From: Halotalea alkalilenta | GTDB lineage: Bacteria; Pseudomonadota; Gammaproteobacteria; Pseudomonadales; Halomonadaceae | Length of the DNA stretch: 64,000 bases | Reading direction: 5' to 3' | Assembly (NCBI RefSeq): GCF_001648175.1 | Contig: NZ_CP015243.1 | Span: forward strand, 2,852,001 to 2,916,000 | Part shown: piece by piece, positions 20,209-29,513 of the stretch | How the letters are laid out: every line of letters begins with the position of its first letter | Position numbering within the stretch: position 1 is the first letter of the stretch | Translations under genes and position numbers: made by a program | The notes under the pieces: generated by a model | The model's input: the letters and a program-made list of their open reading frames with translations, nothing else | Told to the model about the DNA's origin: nothing | The model's database searches: none

Positions 20209-21153
20209 ATGAGTATTCCCGTGATCTTCGACACCGACCCAGGTGTCGACGACGCCCAAGCGATTGCCCTGATCATGGCCGACCCCGAGATCGAAGTGGT
20301 CGGCTTCACCACGACCTTCGGCAATGTCGATATCGCGACGGCGACACGTAACGCCCTGCTGCTCAGCGAACTCGCCGGCCAATCGATCCCGGTGGCCCAG
20401 GGCGCCGCTGCACCGCTGGTCAAGACGCCTCATCCCGTGCCGGATTGGATCCACGGCGCCGACGGCCTCGGCAACCAGCAGCTCCCACCGGTCAACGGCA
20501 AGCCGGTCGAGCTCAGCGCCGCTGAATTCATCGTCGCAGAGACCCGTCGCCGCCCGGGCGAGATCACCTTGGTCGCGGTCGGCCCGCTCGGTAACCTCGC
20601 CACCGCCCTGCAGCTCGATCCGAGCCTGGTCGATCGAGTCAAACGCGTGGTGGTGATGGGCGGTTCGATCCACAAGGGCGGCAACGTCACCCCTGCGGCA
20701 GAGGCCAACATTTTCTCCGATCCCCACGCCGCCGCCCGGGTCCTGACCGCAAAATGGCCACTGACCTTGGTCGGGCTCGACGTCACGCACAAGACGGTGA
20801 TCGAGCCTGCGCGGATGGCGCGGATCGCACGCGCCCAGGGCGCGCTTGGCGAAGTACTGGAGAAGAGCTACGCGTTCTATGCCGAGTTCTATCGCGGTGC
20901 GCTGGGTATCGATGGTTGCTGTCCGCACGATAGCGTGGCGGTGGCCTGGCTGCGGCATCCGGAGCTCTTCACCAGCCAGCGCGGCTATCTCAGCGTGGTC
21001 ACCGAAGGCCCAGCGGAAGGCCTGACCCTGTTCGCTCCCGAGGGGCGCAAGTATCCAGACCAACGCTGGCAGCAGGGCGGCTTGGTCGATGTCTGTCTCG
21101 ACCTCGATGGCGTCGCCGCGGTCGATTGGATGGAATCCGTGCTTACCGCCTGA
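20209..21153 (+). CDS. Inosine-uridine preferring nucleoside hydrolase family protein
   Basis: Hydrolase of 314 aa. The calcium-binding aspartate cluster DTDPGVDDAQAI is at residues 7-18, the family segment VVMGGSIHKGGNVTP near 150, and a C-terminal substrate-site Asp lies in PHDSVAVAW near 243. It cleaves the N-glycosidic bond of ribonucleosides. GAGGAG precedes the ATG. It is in the same direction as the ribokinase-like gene, 115 bp away. Confidence 0.92.
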   Translation: MSIPVIFDTDPGVDDAQAIALIMADPEIEVVGFTTTFGNVDIATATRNALLLSELAGQSIPVAQGAAAPLVKTPHPVPDWIHGADGLGNQQLPPVNGKPVELSAAEFIVAETRRRPGEITLVAVGPLGNLATALQLDPSLVDRVKRVVVMGGSIHKGGNVTPAAEANIFSDPHAAARVLTAKWPLTLVGLDVTHKTVIEPARMARIARAQGALGEVLEKSYAFYAEFYRGALGIDGCCPHDSVAVAWLRHPELFTSQRGYLSVVTEGPAEGLTLFAPEGRKYPDQRWQQGGLVDVCLDLDGVAAVDWMESVLTA

Positions 21154-21246
21154 ACCAGGCCGACAGCGGCGAGCCGATTGGCGCAGGCAGGCGATCTTGC
21201 CTAATCTTAAGAAGACCTGCGCCATTGGCTATCGAAGGAGAGTGTT

Positions 21247-22032
21247 TTGCCTCACCTCACGTCGGGGGGTCATCCTCCCGTCCCCGCCGCCCGCTCGGAA
21301 TGTGCATTGCTGCTCGATTTCGACGGTACCCTCACCCCCTTGGTCGATCGTCCCGAAGCCGTCGAACTCGCACCGCACGTGAAGGAGCTGCTGATCGAGC
21401 TGCAGCGTCTGCTTACCGGAGCGATCGCGGTGGTGAGCGGTCGGCCGCTCGAACAGCTCGGGCGGTTCCTGCATCCTTTCGCGCCGGTGATGCTGGGCCA
21501 GCATGGCGCGCAATGGCAGGACCGGGATGGTCACCATCACACCCTCCCCTTCGATGCCGAGGCGCTGAACGGTGCCCGCGTGCGCCTGGCCGCGCTGAGC
21601 GCCCGCCACCCCGGACTGCAGCTCGAAGACAAGGGCGCGAGTCTGGCGCTGCACTATCGCAACGTCGCCGCAGAGCGGCTCGATCGAGCACTCATTGATG
21701 CGCATGCCGCCATCGAGGCGGAAGCCAGTCGTCTCGGCAGTCACGTGGTTCACCACGGCAAGTGCGTATTCGACCTGCGCTTGGCGGGCAGCGACAAAGG
21801 CCAGGCGGTGGACCGAGTGATGGGTGAGGCGCCCTTCCATGGCCGCAGGCCGGTGTTCATCGGCGATGACCTCACCGATGAAGACGGCTTCCGCGCGGCC
21901 GAAGCACGCTCAGGGATCACCATCAAGGTCGGCGAAGGAGAGAGCCGGGCCCGCTACCGCCTGCAGGATCCCGCCGCCGTCCACGCCTGGCTCGCAGCCT
22001 GTCTCCATACTTGGCGGGAAACGACGCACTGA
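21247..22032 (+). CDS. otsB: Trehalose-6-phosphate phosphatase OtsB
   Basis: HAD-family phosphatase of 261 aa. Motif I LLDFDGTLTPLV is at residues 20-31, motif II VSGRPLEQL near 63, and motif IV FIGDDLTDEDGF near 205. It removes phosphate from trehalose-6-phosphate. The start is a TTG with AAGGAG at a good distance, and no suitable ATG lies before motif I. It lies 43 bp before otsA, so the two steps of trehalose synthesis are co-transcribed. Trehalose is a compatible solute. Confidence 0.93.
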   Translation: MPHLTSGGHPPVPAARSECALLLDFDGTLTPLVDRPEAVELAPHVKELLIELQRLLTGAIAVVSGRPLEQLGRFLHPFAPVMLGQHGAQWQDRDGHHHTLPFDAEALNGARVRLAALSARHPGLQLEDKGASLALHYRNVAAERLDRALIDAHAAIEAEASRLGSHVVHHGKCVFDLRLAGSDKGQAVDRVMGEAPFHGRRPVFIGDDLTDEDGFRAAEARSGITIKVGEGESRARYRLQDPAAVHAWLAACLHTWRETTH

Positions 22033-22075
22033 GACTCGTTCGATACTTTCCACCGACTCCAGGAGATATCCACCG

Positions 22076-23473
22076 ATGAGCGATTTGATCGTCATCTCCA
22101 ATCGGGTACCGCCGCCCGAGAGCGGCGAAGGCAACCAAGGCGGCCTCGCGGTCGGCCTGCTCAATGCACTGAAAAGTGGCAACGGCCTTTGGATGGGCTG
22201 GGGCGGGGAGATCGTCGAGGAAGGCGAACCCGAGCCGCCGCCCGCCGAGTACTCGTTCGGCGGGGTCGATTTCGCCACTTATCCGCTCAGCCGTGACGAT
22301 TACGACAGCTACTACACCGGTTTCTCCAATGAAGTGCTCTGGCCACTGTTCCACTACCGCGTCGACAAGATGGCCTACGACCGCCGCAAGCGCAGCGGCT
22401 ACTTCAGGGTCAACAGGATGTTCGCCGAACGGATCAGCAAGCGGATCACCAAACGGGCGCGGGTATGGGTGCATGACTACCATCTGATCGCGCTGGGCAC
22501 CTACCTGCGCAAGCTGGCCCCCGACGTACCCATCGGCTTCTTCCTGCACACCCCCTTTCCCCCGTGGCAGGTGCTGCGGGTGCTGCCGGACTATGAAGAA
22601 CTGCTCGAGGCCTTCACCGGCTACGACTTGATCGGCATGCAGACCGATGGAGATCGCGACAACCTGGTCCAGGCCCTGCGCCATGGGCTCGGCGCGGAAG
22701 TGGAAGGAGACCGCGTGCGCTACGGTGATCGCTGCGTCGACATCCGCACCTTCCCGATCTCGATCGACGTCGACGAAGTCGCAGCGCTCGCCGCCTCCGG
22801 GCGCGAGTCGCTGCCGAGCAGGCGGCTGTCACGCTCGTTGCTCGAGCGCCCGATGATCATCGGCGTCGACCGGCTCGACTACAGCAAGGGGATCCACCAG
22901 CGCTTCGCCGCCTTCGAGCGCACGCTCGAGCTCTACCCGCATCATCGCGACAAGGTGACCTACATGCAGATCGCGCCGCCGTCGCGGGTGGACGTCGACG
23001 AATACGTCGAGCTGCGCGCGGATCTCGAAGGGGTCGCAGGCCATATCAATGGGCGCTTCTCCGAGTTCGACTGGACGCCGCTGCGCTATCTCAATCGCGG
23101 CTATTCCCGCGAGGTGATCATGGGCTTCATGCGCCAGGCGCGGGTGGGATTGGTCACACCGCTGCGCGATGGGATGAATCTGGTGGCCAAGGAGTTCGTC
23201 GCCTCGCAAGCGGAGCAGGACCCTGGCGTGCTGATCATCTCCCATCTGGCCGGCGCTACCGCCGAGCTCGGCGATGGCGCACTGGTGTGCAATCCCAACG
23301 ATATCGATGGCATGGCCGAGATGATCCATCGCGCGCTGACCATGCCGCTGGCGGAGCGCCAGGAGCGTTGGCGACGGATGATGGATACCCTACGCGGCTA
23401 TGACATCCACCGCTGGGGCAACGATTTCATGCATGCGCTGGAGCGCCTGCCCAGCGCCAACGATGAAAGCTGA
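22076..23473 (+). CDS. otsA: Trehalose-6-phosphate synthase OtsA
   Basis: GT20 glycosyltransferase of 465 aa that makes trehalose-6-phosphate from UDP-glucose and glucose-6-phosphate. Visible family motifs are SNRVPPP at the N terminus, VWVHDYHLIALG near 137, IGFFLHTPFPPWQV near 155, GVDRLDYSKGIHQR near 262, and TPLRDGMNLVAKEFVASQ near 360. I chose the ATG at 22076, with AGGAG upstream. It follows otsB. Confidence 0.96.
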   Translation: MSDLIVISNRVPPPESGEGNQGGLAVGLLNALKSGNGLWMGWGGEIVEEGEPEPPPAEYSFGGVDFATYPLSRDDYDSYYTGFSNEVLWPLFHYRVDKMAYDRRKRSGYFRVNRMFAERISKRITKRARVWVHDYHLIALGTYLRKLAPDVPIGFFLHTPFPPWQVLRVLPDYEELLEAFTGYDLIGMQTDGDRDNLVQALRHGLGAEVEGDRVRYGDRCVDIRTFPISIDVDEVAALAASGRESLPSRRLSRSLLERPMIIGVDRLDYSKGIHQRFAAFERTLELYPHHRDKVTYMQIAPPSRVDVDEYVELRADLEGVAGHINGRFSEFDWTPLRYLNRGYSREVIMGFMRQARVGLVTPLRDGMNLVAKEFVASQAEQDPGVLIISHLAGATAELGDGALVCNPNDIDGMAEMIHRALTMPLAERQERWRRMMDTLRGYDIHRWGNDFMHALERLPSANDES

Positions 23474-23515
23474 GTGGCAGATGACGCGCCTCGAGAAAAC
23501 GGTATAACTATCGAA

Positions 23516-24436
23516 TCAAGCCTTTAGCATGTCCCGTGGAAGCTTCTGCAACCGGCGCCATAGCTGCTCTACGCCCGGTTTATGCACCAGCGAACAGCGG
23601 TAGAGGCGAATCTCCAGCGGGATATCCCATCGCTCGTCTCCGGCGCGCACCAGCCGCTCGTTGGCGAGCTCTTCACGAATGCAGAAGTCGGGGATCCATG
23701 CGACCCCGGCTCCCTGCAGCGCCATCGCCTTCAGCCCCTCCGCCATCGCAGTCTCATACACCGTACGCAAGCGCAAACGCAGAGGATCGTTTTTCAGCAT
23801 CAGCTTGATGCTGCGACCGAGCAGCGCATCCTGGGTATAGGCGAGAAACGGCAGCGAATTCTCGTCACCGTCGAGATCGAAGCGCGCCCGCCCGCCGTCT
23901 TCGGGCACGGAGACCGGCATCAGCTTGACCTGACCGATCGAGAACGACGGAAACGCCTCGTCGTCGAGCTGCATGTTGGCGTCAGGGTCGTAGTAGGCGA
24001 GCATCAGGTCGCAGTTACCCTCGCGCAGCAGATGGATCGCATCGCCCACGTTCATCGCCAGGAGTCGGGTCGGCAGCTCCCCCACACCCTTTTGCAGTCT
24101 TGAAATCCACTTCGGGAAGAACGCCAGCGCCAGCGAGTGGGCGGCGGCGACATCGAGCTTTTCGTTGGCCATCTCAAGGCCACGAAGATGCCCAAGGCAC
24201 TCGCTGAGCTGCTCGACCAGGTTGCGCGCGGTGATCACGAACAGCTGCCCCTCCGGCGTCAGGCTCACCGGCGTGGTCGAACGATCGACCAGCACGGTAC
24301 CGACGGCCTGCTCGAGTGAACGGATCCGGCGGCTGAACGCGGGCTGGGTGACGTGACGCTTGCGCGCCGCGGCAGAGAAGCTGCGCAGGGTTGCCAGCGC
24401 AACGAAATCCTCCAGCCACTTGGTTTCTAGGTTCAT
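23516..24436 (-). CDS. LysR-family transcription regulator
   Basis: Regulator of 306 aa. The N-terminal winged helix-turn-helix is typical (WLEDFVALATLRSFSAAARKRHVTQPAFSRRIRSLE, residues 8-43). The rest is a LysR effector-binding domain. It converges with otsA and is followed in the opposite sense by no obvious target; cls, on the same strand, lies upstream. The effector and targets cannot be told. Confidence 0.88.
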   Translation of the reverse strand: MNLETKWLEDFVALATLRSFSAAARKRHVTQPAFSRRIRSLEQAVGTVLVDRSTTPVSLTPEGQLFVITARNLVEQLSECLGHLRGLEMANEKLDVAAAHSLALAFFPKWISRLQKGVGELPTRLLAMNVGDAIHLLREGNCDLMLAYYDPDANMQLDDEAFPSFSIGQVKLMPVSVPEDGGRARFDLDGDENSLPFLAYTQDALLGRSIKLMLKNDPLRLRLRTVYETAMAEGLKAMALQGAGVAWIPDFCIREELANERLVRAGDERWDIPLEIRLYRCSLVHKPGVEQLWRRLQKLPRDMLKA

Positions 24437-24481
24437 CTCAATCGACTCGAGTCATGGCGCGCAAGGCGCGATTGCTTCCAT

Positions 24482-25906
24482 TCACTGGATCGGAGAAGCC
24501 AGGTAGGCCGCGCGCGACACCAGTTTTCGCCACAGCGGTCGATGGGTGATCTCACCGAGCGACACACGCCGGCAGTGGGCGAAATCTTCCGCCAGCATGG
24601 CTTCGACCTCGGCGGCGAAGCGATGGTCGATGACGTATCCGGTGATCTCGAAATTGAGCCGGAACGAACGGTTGTCGAGGTTCACGGTGCCGACCGCAGC
24701 GGTATGGTCATCGATCAGCATCACCTTCTGATGGAGAAACCCCGGCTGGTAGCGATGGATCTCTACCCCCGCCTGGATCATCTCGCCGAGAAACGAGAAC
24801 GCCGAAAGATACACCAGCAGGTGATCCGGGCGCTCCGGAATCATGATCCGTACGTCGACCCCGCGCAATGCGGCGAGCTTGAGGGCGTCCTGCACGCTTT
24901 GGTCAGGCACGAAATAGGGGCTGGTGATCCAGAAGCGCCGCTTAGCGGTGTGGATCGCGTTCTGGATCAAAAGCCCAGCGGTCTCCAGTGGGTCGGCCGG
25001 CCCCGAGGGCACCACCACCACGTGCTGATCGCTCCCCTCGGCCGCCCGCGGGCGCCAGTCCAGGGCGAGGATCTCGTTGGTGGCCCAGTACCAATCCTCC
25101 CAGAACGCCTCCTGCAGCCCGAGTGCGCTGGGCCCTTCGAGCCGCAGGTGAGTATCGCGCCAGGCACCGACACTCGGCTTCTCACCGAGATACTCGCAAC
25201 CGACGTTGAGCCCGCCCACCCAGCCCTCGCGGCCATCGACCACCAGCACCTTGCGGTGATTGCGGAAATTGACCTGGAGGCGGTGCGGCCAGCCCTTGGA
25301 CGAGCCGAATGGCGTGACTTCCACCCCCGCATCGCGCAGCTCGGAAAGATAGCGCTCAGGAAGCTTGTGGCTGCCGATCTCGTCGAAGATGAAGCAGATC
25401 CGCACGCCGCGCTCGGCGCAGGCGATCAGCCGGCGCTTGAGCTCCTGCCCCAGGCGGTCGTTGCGAACGATGAAGAACTGGATCAGCACGTAGTCGGTAG
25501 CACGAGCGAGGCCATCGAACATGCTCTTGAACGAGGCATGCCCATCGATCAAAAGCTCGGCGCGATTACCCGAGGTCAGTGGCATCATCGCCAGCCGTTC
25601 GACCGCCCTCACCCGGCCATTGTGCGCCTCGAGATGCGGTAAAAACGGCTCGACCCGCTTGCCGAACCCCTCCAGCACACGGCGCAGCTCGCTGTCACGC
25701 TCTTCGCGCGCGCTGACGTAGCCATAGAAGCGTGGACGACCGAAAATCCAGAACGCCGGGACCGCGACGTAGGGAAAAGTGACCAGCGAGATCATCCAGG
25801 CAATCGCACCCTGCGAGGTACGGCTCGACATCAGTGCCGTGACGGCGGAAAACACCCCAAGCACGTGGATGATGACGATCAGCGTGCCGCCAATTATCGC
25901 TGTCAT
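24482..25906 (-). CDS. cls: Cardiolipin synthase (ClsA-type phospholipase D family)
   Basis: Protein of 474 aa with two N-terminal membrane helices (about 5-60) and two phospholipase D HKD motifs, HRKVLVVD (near 220) and HQKVMLID (near 397). Each lies in the usual extended context (GWVGGLNVG and AAVGTVNLDNRSF). It condenses two phosphatidylglycerols to cardiolipin. GGAG precedes the ATG at 5 nt. In halophiles and halotolerant bacteria, cardiolipin content rises with salt, which fits the osmotic theme of the window. Confidence 0.95.
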   Translation of the reverse strand: MTAIIGGTLIVIIHVLGVFSAVTALMSSRTSQGAIAWMISLVTFPYVAVPAFWIFGRPRFYGYVSAREERDSELRRVLEGFGKRVEPFLPHLEAHNGRVRAVERLAMMPLTSGNRAELLIDGHASFKSMFDGLARATDYVLIQFFIVRNDRLGQELKRRLIACAERGVRICFIFDEIGSHKLPERYLSELRDAGVEVTPFGSSKGWPHRLQVNFRNHRKVLVVDGREGWVGGLNVGCEYLGEKPSVGAWRDTHLRLEGPSALGLQEAFWEDWYWATNEILALDWRPRAAEGSDQHVVVVPSGPADPLETAGLLIQNAIHTAKRRFWITSPYFVPDQSVQDALKLAALRGVDVRIMIPERPDHLLVYLSAFSFLGEMIQAGVEIHRYQPGFLHQKVMLIDDHTAAVGTVNLDNRSFRLNFEITGYVIDHRFAAEVEAMLAEDFAHCRRVSLGEITHRPLWRKLVSRAAYLASPIQ

Positions 25907-26158
25907 CGAGCTCCTCGACCGACCAATGGAGGGACGCCTGCGAATCAGACGGTTAGCGTGAGCTAGAGGATAACCGAGGGCTCCTTACGATTCATCCCAC
26001 CACACCCCGGTATAGCGGCAAACAGCAGCCAATCGAGCGGTTCTTCAGGCCAGACAAGAAAGATAACGGTATAAAATCGCTTCAGTCCAAGCCCCGGACC
26101 AGAATCCGAAAGGTAGCCGTGCAAAACGCCCGGCAGCACTCCACCGCCGGCGCTCCGG

Positions 26159-26977
26159 CTAGCGCTGGCAATGCGGACAGCAATACAGCCGGCGCGAGGC
26201 CACCAGCCGTCGCCCGATCGGCGTGCCGCAGGCGTGGCACGGCTCCCCCGCCCGGCCGAACACCGCATGACGCCAGTGCCGGCGGGTCAGGCCCTGCGCG
26301 ATCATCGGCTCACGCCAGGCCGCGAGGTTGGTCACCCCCGCGCGGCGATAGGCGCGGCGGGTAACGCTCAGAATGCGCTCGGCGAGCATCGCGCACTGCG
26401 CGTCGTCGAGCTCACGCGGGCGCCACTCGGGCAGGAGGCCGGCGAAGAACAGCGCCTCCGAGCGCAGATAGTTGCCGATGCCGGCGAGAAAGCCCTGATC
26501 GAGCAGCAGCACACCGAGCTGGCGCGACGAAAACTCGCGCAGGCGCAGCCGAGCCACCACATCGGCGACGTCGACCCCGGGGTCGAGCGGTTCAGGACCG
26601 AGCCGCGAAAGGAACGGATGGTGCGCCAGTTCCTCCTCTCGCCAGAGCGAGATATCCGAGGCACTGAATAGCCAGGCATCGTGACGGGCGGTGGAAAGCC
26701 GCAGCCGAGGGGAACGCGCGGTGACGGGCATCTCGCCGCGCCGGCCGATACGCCAGACACCGTAGAGCTGGTTGTGCGAATAGATCACCGAGCCCTCGTC
26801 GAAGCGGCTCAGCAGCGCCTTGCCCCGGCTCGTCACCGAGGTGAGCCGACGCCCTTCCAGCCGCGAGACCTGGGCCTGCAGATGAGGAAAAGCGAACCAA
26901 GCCCGCTCGATCACCCGGCCGCCGAGCAGGCGGTCGAGGCGATCGGCGAGACGACGGATCTCGGGACCTTCGGGCAT
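26159..26977 (-). CDS. nei: Endonuclease VIII (Nei), oxidised-base DNA glycosylase
   Basis: Fpg/Nei-family glycosylase/AP lyase of 272 aa. The catalytic N terminus is (M)PEGPEIRRLADRL, with Pro2 and Glu3 of the active site. The H2TH region includes GFLAGIGNYLRSEALFFAGL (near 165-185). The C-terminal zinc finger has two CxxC pairs (CHACGTPIGRR and CCPHCQR at the very end). It removes oxidised pyrimidines. It starts 8 bp after the uvrB stop, so it is probably expressed from the uvrB promoter. Confidence 0.93.
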   Translation of the reverse strand: MPEGPEIRRLADRLDRLLGGRVIERAWFAFPHLQAQVSRLEGRRLTSVTSRGKALLSRFDEGSVIYSHNQLYGVWRIGRRGEMPVTARSPRLRLSTARHDAWLFSASDISLWREEELAHHPFLSRLGPEPLDPGVDVADVVARLRLREFSSRQLGVLLLDQGFLAGIGNYLRSEALFFAGLLPEWRPRELDDAQCAMLAERILSVTRRAYRRAGVTNLAAWREPMIAQGLTRRHWRHAVFGRAGEPCHACGTPIGRRLVASRRLYCCPHCQR

Positions 26978-26985
26978 CTCCCGGC

Positions 26986-29016
26986 TCAGCCCAGCGCGAG
27001 CTGACGTTCGTTGAGCAGGTGGAGCCGATCGCGCAGCTCGGCGGCGCGCTCGAACTCGAGATTCTGCGCGGCAAGGCGCATCTGCTCTTCGAGCCGGGCT
27101 GCCTCGCGCGCAAGCTCCTGCGGCCCCATCAGCGCCAGTGCCTGGTCGTCGGGGCCGGCCTTGGACGCGCTCGCGCCGCGCTCGTCGCGACGCTTGCTCC
27201 TGCGCGTGCCGGGTGCCTGGGCCCCCTCCATGATATCGGCGACGCTCTTGGTCACCGTCCGCGGCGTGATGCCGTGCTCGGCGTTGAATTCGACCTGCTT
27301 GGCGCGCCGGCGATCGGTCTCGTCGATCGCCCGACGCATCGAGTCGGTGATCCGGTCGCCATAGAGAATCGCCTTGCCGTTGGCGTTGCGCGCCGCCCGG
27401 CCGATGGTCTGGATCAGCGAGCGGGTAGAGCGCAGGAAGCCCTCCTTGTCGGCATCGAGAATCGCCACCAGCGAGACCTCGGGAATGTCGAGCCCCTCGC
27501 GCAGCAGGTTGATCCCGACCAGCACGTCGAACTTGCCAAGACGCAGATCGCGAATGATCTCGACGCGCTCGACGGTATCGATATCGGAGTGCAGGTAGCG
27601 CACCCGAATGCCGTGCTCATCGAGGTACTCGGTCAGGTCCTCGGCCATGCGCTTGGTCAGGGTGGTGACCAGCACCCGCTCGCCGACCTCGACGCGCAGG
27701 CGGATCTCGGAGAGCAGGTCGTCGACCTGAGTCGAAGCCGGACGCACCTCCACCACCGGGTCGAGCAGCCCGGTGGGGCGCACCACCTGCTCGACCACCT
27801 GGCCTGCGTGCTCTTCCTCGTAGTTACCCGGCGTCGCCGAGACGAACACCGTCTGCGGCACGATGCCCTCCCACTCCTCGAAGGTCATCGGCCGGTTGTC
27901 GAGCGCCGACGGCAGGCGGAAACCGTACTCGACCAGGGTCTCCTTGCGCGAACGGTCGCCGCGATACATGCCACCGACCTGCGGCACGCTGACGTGGGAC
28001 TCATCGATGAACAGCAGGGCGTCGTCCGGCAGGTAGTCGAAGAAGGTCGGCGGCGCCTGCCCAGGCGCGCGCCCAGAGAGATAGCGCGAGTAGTTCTCGA
28101 TCCCGTTGCAGTAGCCGAGTTCGAGCATCATCTCGATATCGTAGAGGGTACGCTGCTCGAGACGCTGCGCCTCGACCAGCTTGTCGTTGCTGCGCAGATG
28201 ATCGAGGCGCTCCTTGAGCTCCGCCTTGATCGACTCGATCGCACCGAGAATGGTCTCGCGCGGGGTGACGTAGTGCGATTTAGGATAGATCGTCATCCGC
28301 GGCACCTTGCCGCGCACCTCGCCGGTCAAGGGGTCGAACAGGCTGATCGTATCGATCTCGTCATCGAACAGTTCGATGCGTACCGCCTCGTCCTCGGCAT
28401 CGGCGGGGAAAACGTCGATCACGTCCCCGCGCACGCGATAGGTACCGCGGCGGAAATCGGCGTCGTTTCTGGTGTATTGCAGCTCGGCGAGCCGGCGCAG
28501 GAAGGAGCGCTGGTCGATCAGTTCGCCCCGGTTGAAGTGCATCCGCATCTTCATGTACTGCTCGGGATCACCCAGGCCGTAGATCGCCGACACCGAGACC
28601 ACGATCAGGGCATCGCGCCGCTCGAGCAGCGCCTTGGTCGCCGACAGCCGCATCTGCTCGATGTGGTCGTTGATCGAGGCGTCCTTCTCGATGAAGGTAT
28701 CCGACGAGGGAACGTAGGCCTCCGGCTGGTAGTAGTCGTAGTAGGAGACGAAATACTCGATCGCGTTATCGGGGAAGAACGCCTTGAACTCGCCGTAGAG
28801 CTGCGCCGCCAGGGTCTTGTTCGGCGCCAGCACGATGGTTGGGCGCTGCAGCCGCTCGACCACGTTGGCCATGGTGAAGGTCTTGCCCGAGCCGGTCACC
28901 CCGAGCAGGGTCTGGTGCGCCAGCCCCGCCTCGAGGCCGGCCACCAGCGAATCGATCGCAGCAGGCTGGTCGCCAGCGGGTTGGTAGCGGGATTCGATGC
29001 GAAACGGCTTGCTCAT
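26986..29016 (-). CDS. uvrB: Excinuclease ABC subunit UvrB
   Basis: DNA-damage recognition helicase of 676 aa. Walker [15 protein letters not shown] is near residue 40. The beta-hairpin region [20 protein letters not shown] is near 92-111, the DEAD-like box FIDESH near 335, and helicase motif [11 protein letters not shown] near 540. The C-terminal UVR domain (about 630-670) binds UvrC. I chose the ATG at 29016 ([18 protein letters not shown]), with AGGAG upstream. A LexA box lies 41 bp before the start. Confidence 0.97.
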   Translation of the reverse strand: MSKPFRIESRYQPAGDQPAAIDSLVAGLEAGLAHQTLLGVTGSGKTFTMANVVERLQRPTIVLAPNKTLAAQLYGEFKAFFPDNAIEYFVSYYDYYQPEAYVPSSDTFIEKDASINDHIEQMRLSATKALLERRDALIVVSVSAIYGLGDPEQYMKMRMHFNRGELIDQRSFLRRLAELQYTRNDADFRRGTYRVRGDVIDVFPADAEDEAVRIELFDDEIDTISLFDPLTGEVRGKVPRMTIYPKSHYVTPRETILGAIESIKAELKERLDHLRSNDKLVEAQRLEQRTLYDIEMMLELGYCNGIENYSRYLSGRAPGQAPPTFFDYLPDDALLFIDESHVSVPQVGGMYRGDRSRKETLVEYGFRLPSALDNRPMTFEEWEGIVPQTVFVSATPGNYEEEHAGQVVEQVVRPTGLLDPVVEVRPASTQVDDLLSEIRLRVEVGERVLVTTLTKRMAEDLTEYLDEHGIRVRYLHSDIDTVERVEIIRDLRLGKFDVLVGINLLREGLDIPEVSLVAILDADKEGFLRSTRSLIQTIGRAARNANGKAILYGDRITDSMRRAIDETDRRRAKQVEFNAEHGITPRTVTKSVADIMEGAQAPGTRRSKRRDERGASASKAGPDDQALALMGPQELAREAARLEEQMRLAAQNLEFERAAELRDRLHLLNERQLALG

Positions 29017-29056
29017 GGCACCTGGCTCCTGGGGTGACGCTGAAAGGGCGCAATCA

Positions 29057-29072
29057 CTGTATATATGGCCAG
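29057..29072 (-). promoter_or_regulatory. LexA (SOS) box upstream of uvrB-nei
   Basis: CTGTATATATGGCCAG fits the gammaproteobacterial LexA operator CTG-N10-CAG exactly and keeps the TATATAT core. It lies 41 bp before the uvrB ATG, a position suited to repression. uvrB is a known SOS gene in E. coli. Confidence 0.82.
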
Positions 29073-29118
29073 AAACGTTACGATGCAAGGGCGAGCGCCA
29101 CGACTGCCCGGCAAACGT

Positions 29119-29310
29119 TCAGCCCTTGACCTTGAAACCGGCGCGCTCTACCGCCTTGACCAGCTGGCCGCGATTGACCTGTCCTTCCACCTCGGCCCAC
29201 TCGCGCGCGACCTCGACGTTGTCGACGCCGTCGAGTTCGATCAGCGCGGTGGTGAGACGATTGACGTCCTCGACGCTCTTGAGACCCTCGAGATTGAGAG
29301 AGACGGCCAT
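29119..29310 (-). CDS. Small HMA-fold-like protein without the CxxC metal site
   Basis: Protein of 63 aa. Its pattern (MAVSLNLEGLKSVEDVNRL, then ALIELDGVDNVEVAREWAEVEG, ending AVERAGFKVKG) matches the beta-alpha-beta-beta-alpha-beta fold of copper chaperones and heavy-metal-associated domains. The metal-binding CxxC loop is absent and there is no cysteine at all. AAGGAG precedes the ATG at 29310. The function is unknown. The gene is upstream of uvrB on the same strand but separated from it by the LexA box. Confidence 0.72.
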   Translation of the reverse strand: MAVSLNLEGLKSVEDVNRLTTALIELDGVDNVEVAREWAEVEGQVNRGQLVKAVERAGFKVKG

Positions 29311-29513
29311 GGGTGACTCCTTGATCAAGCGGTTGATGATTCGATTGGCGCCACCATTCTAGCCCCCGCCCCCGAGCCCGGCGATTGAAAAACGCACCAT
29401 CAACCCGGATATTGGCCCGAATGAACGGACGACCCTGCCAGCAGGTCACAGCTGATGGTCGAACCACTTTCCACTCGCGTCCAGCACGCGAGCCCAGCGG
29501 AGATCCACCCGCC

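Noticed and set aside
27019..29037. A 672-codon open frame opposite uvrB
   Set aside because: Same GC-rich mirror effect; its limits track uvrB and its composition is not protein-like.
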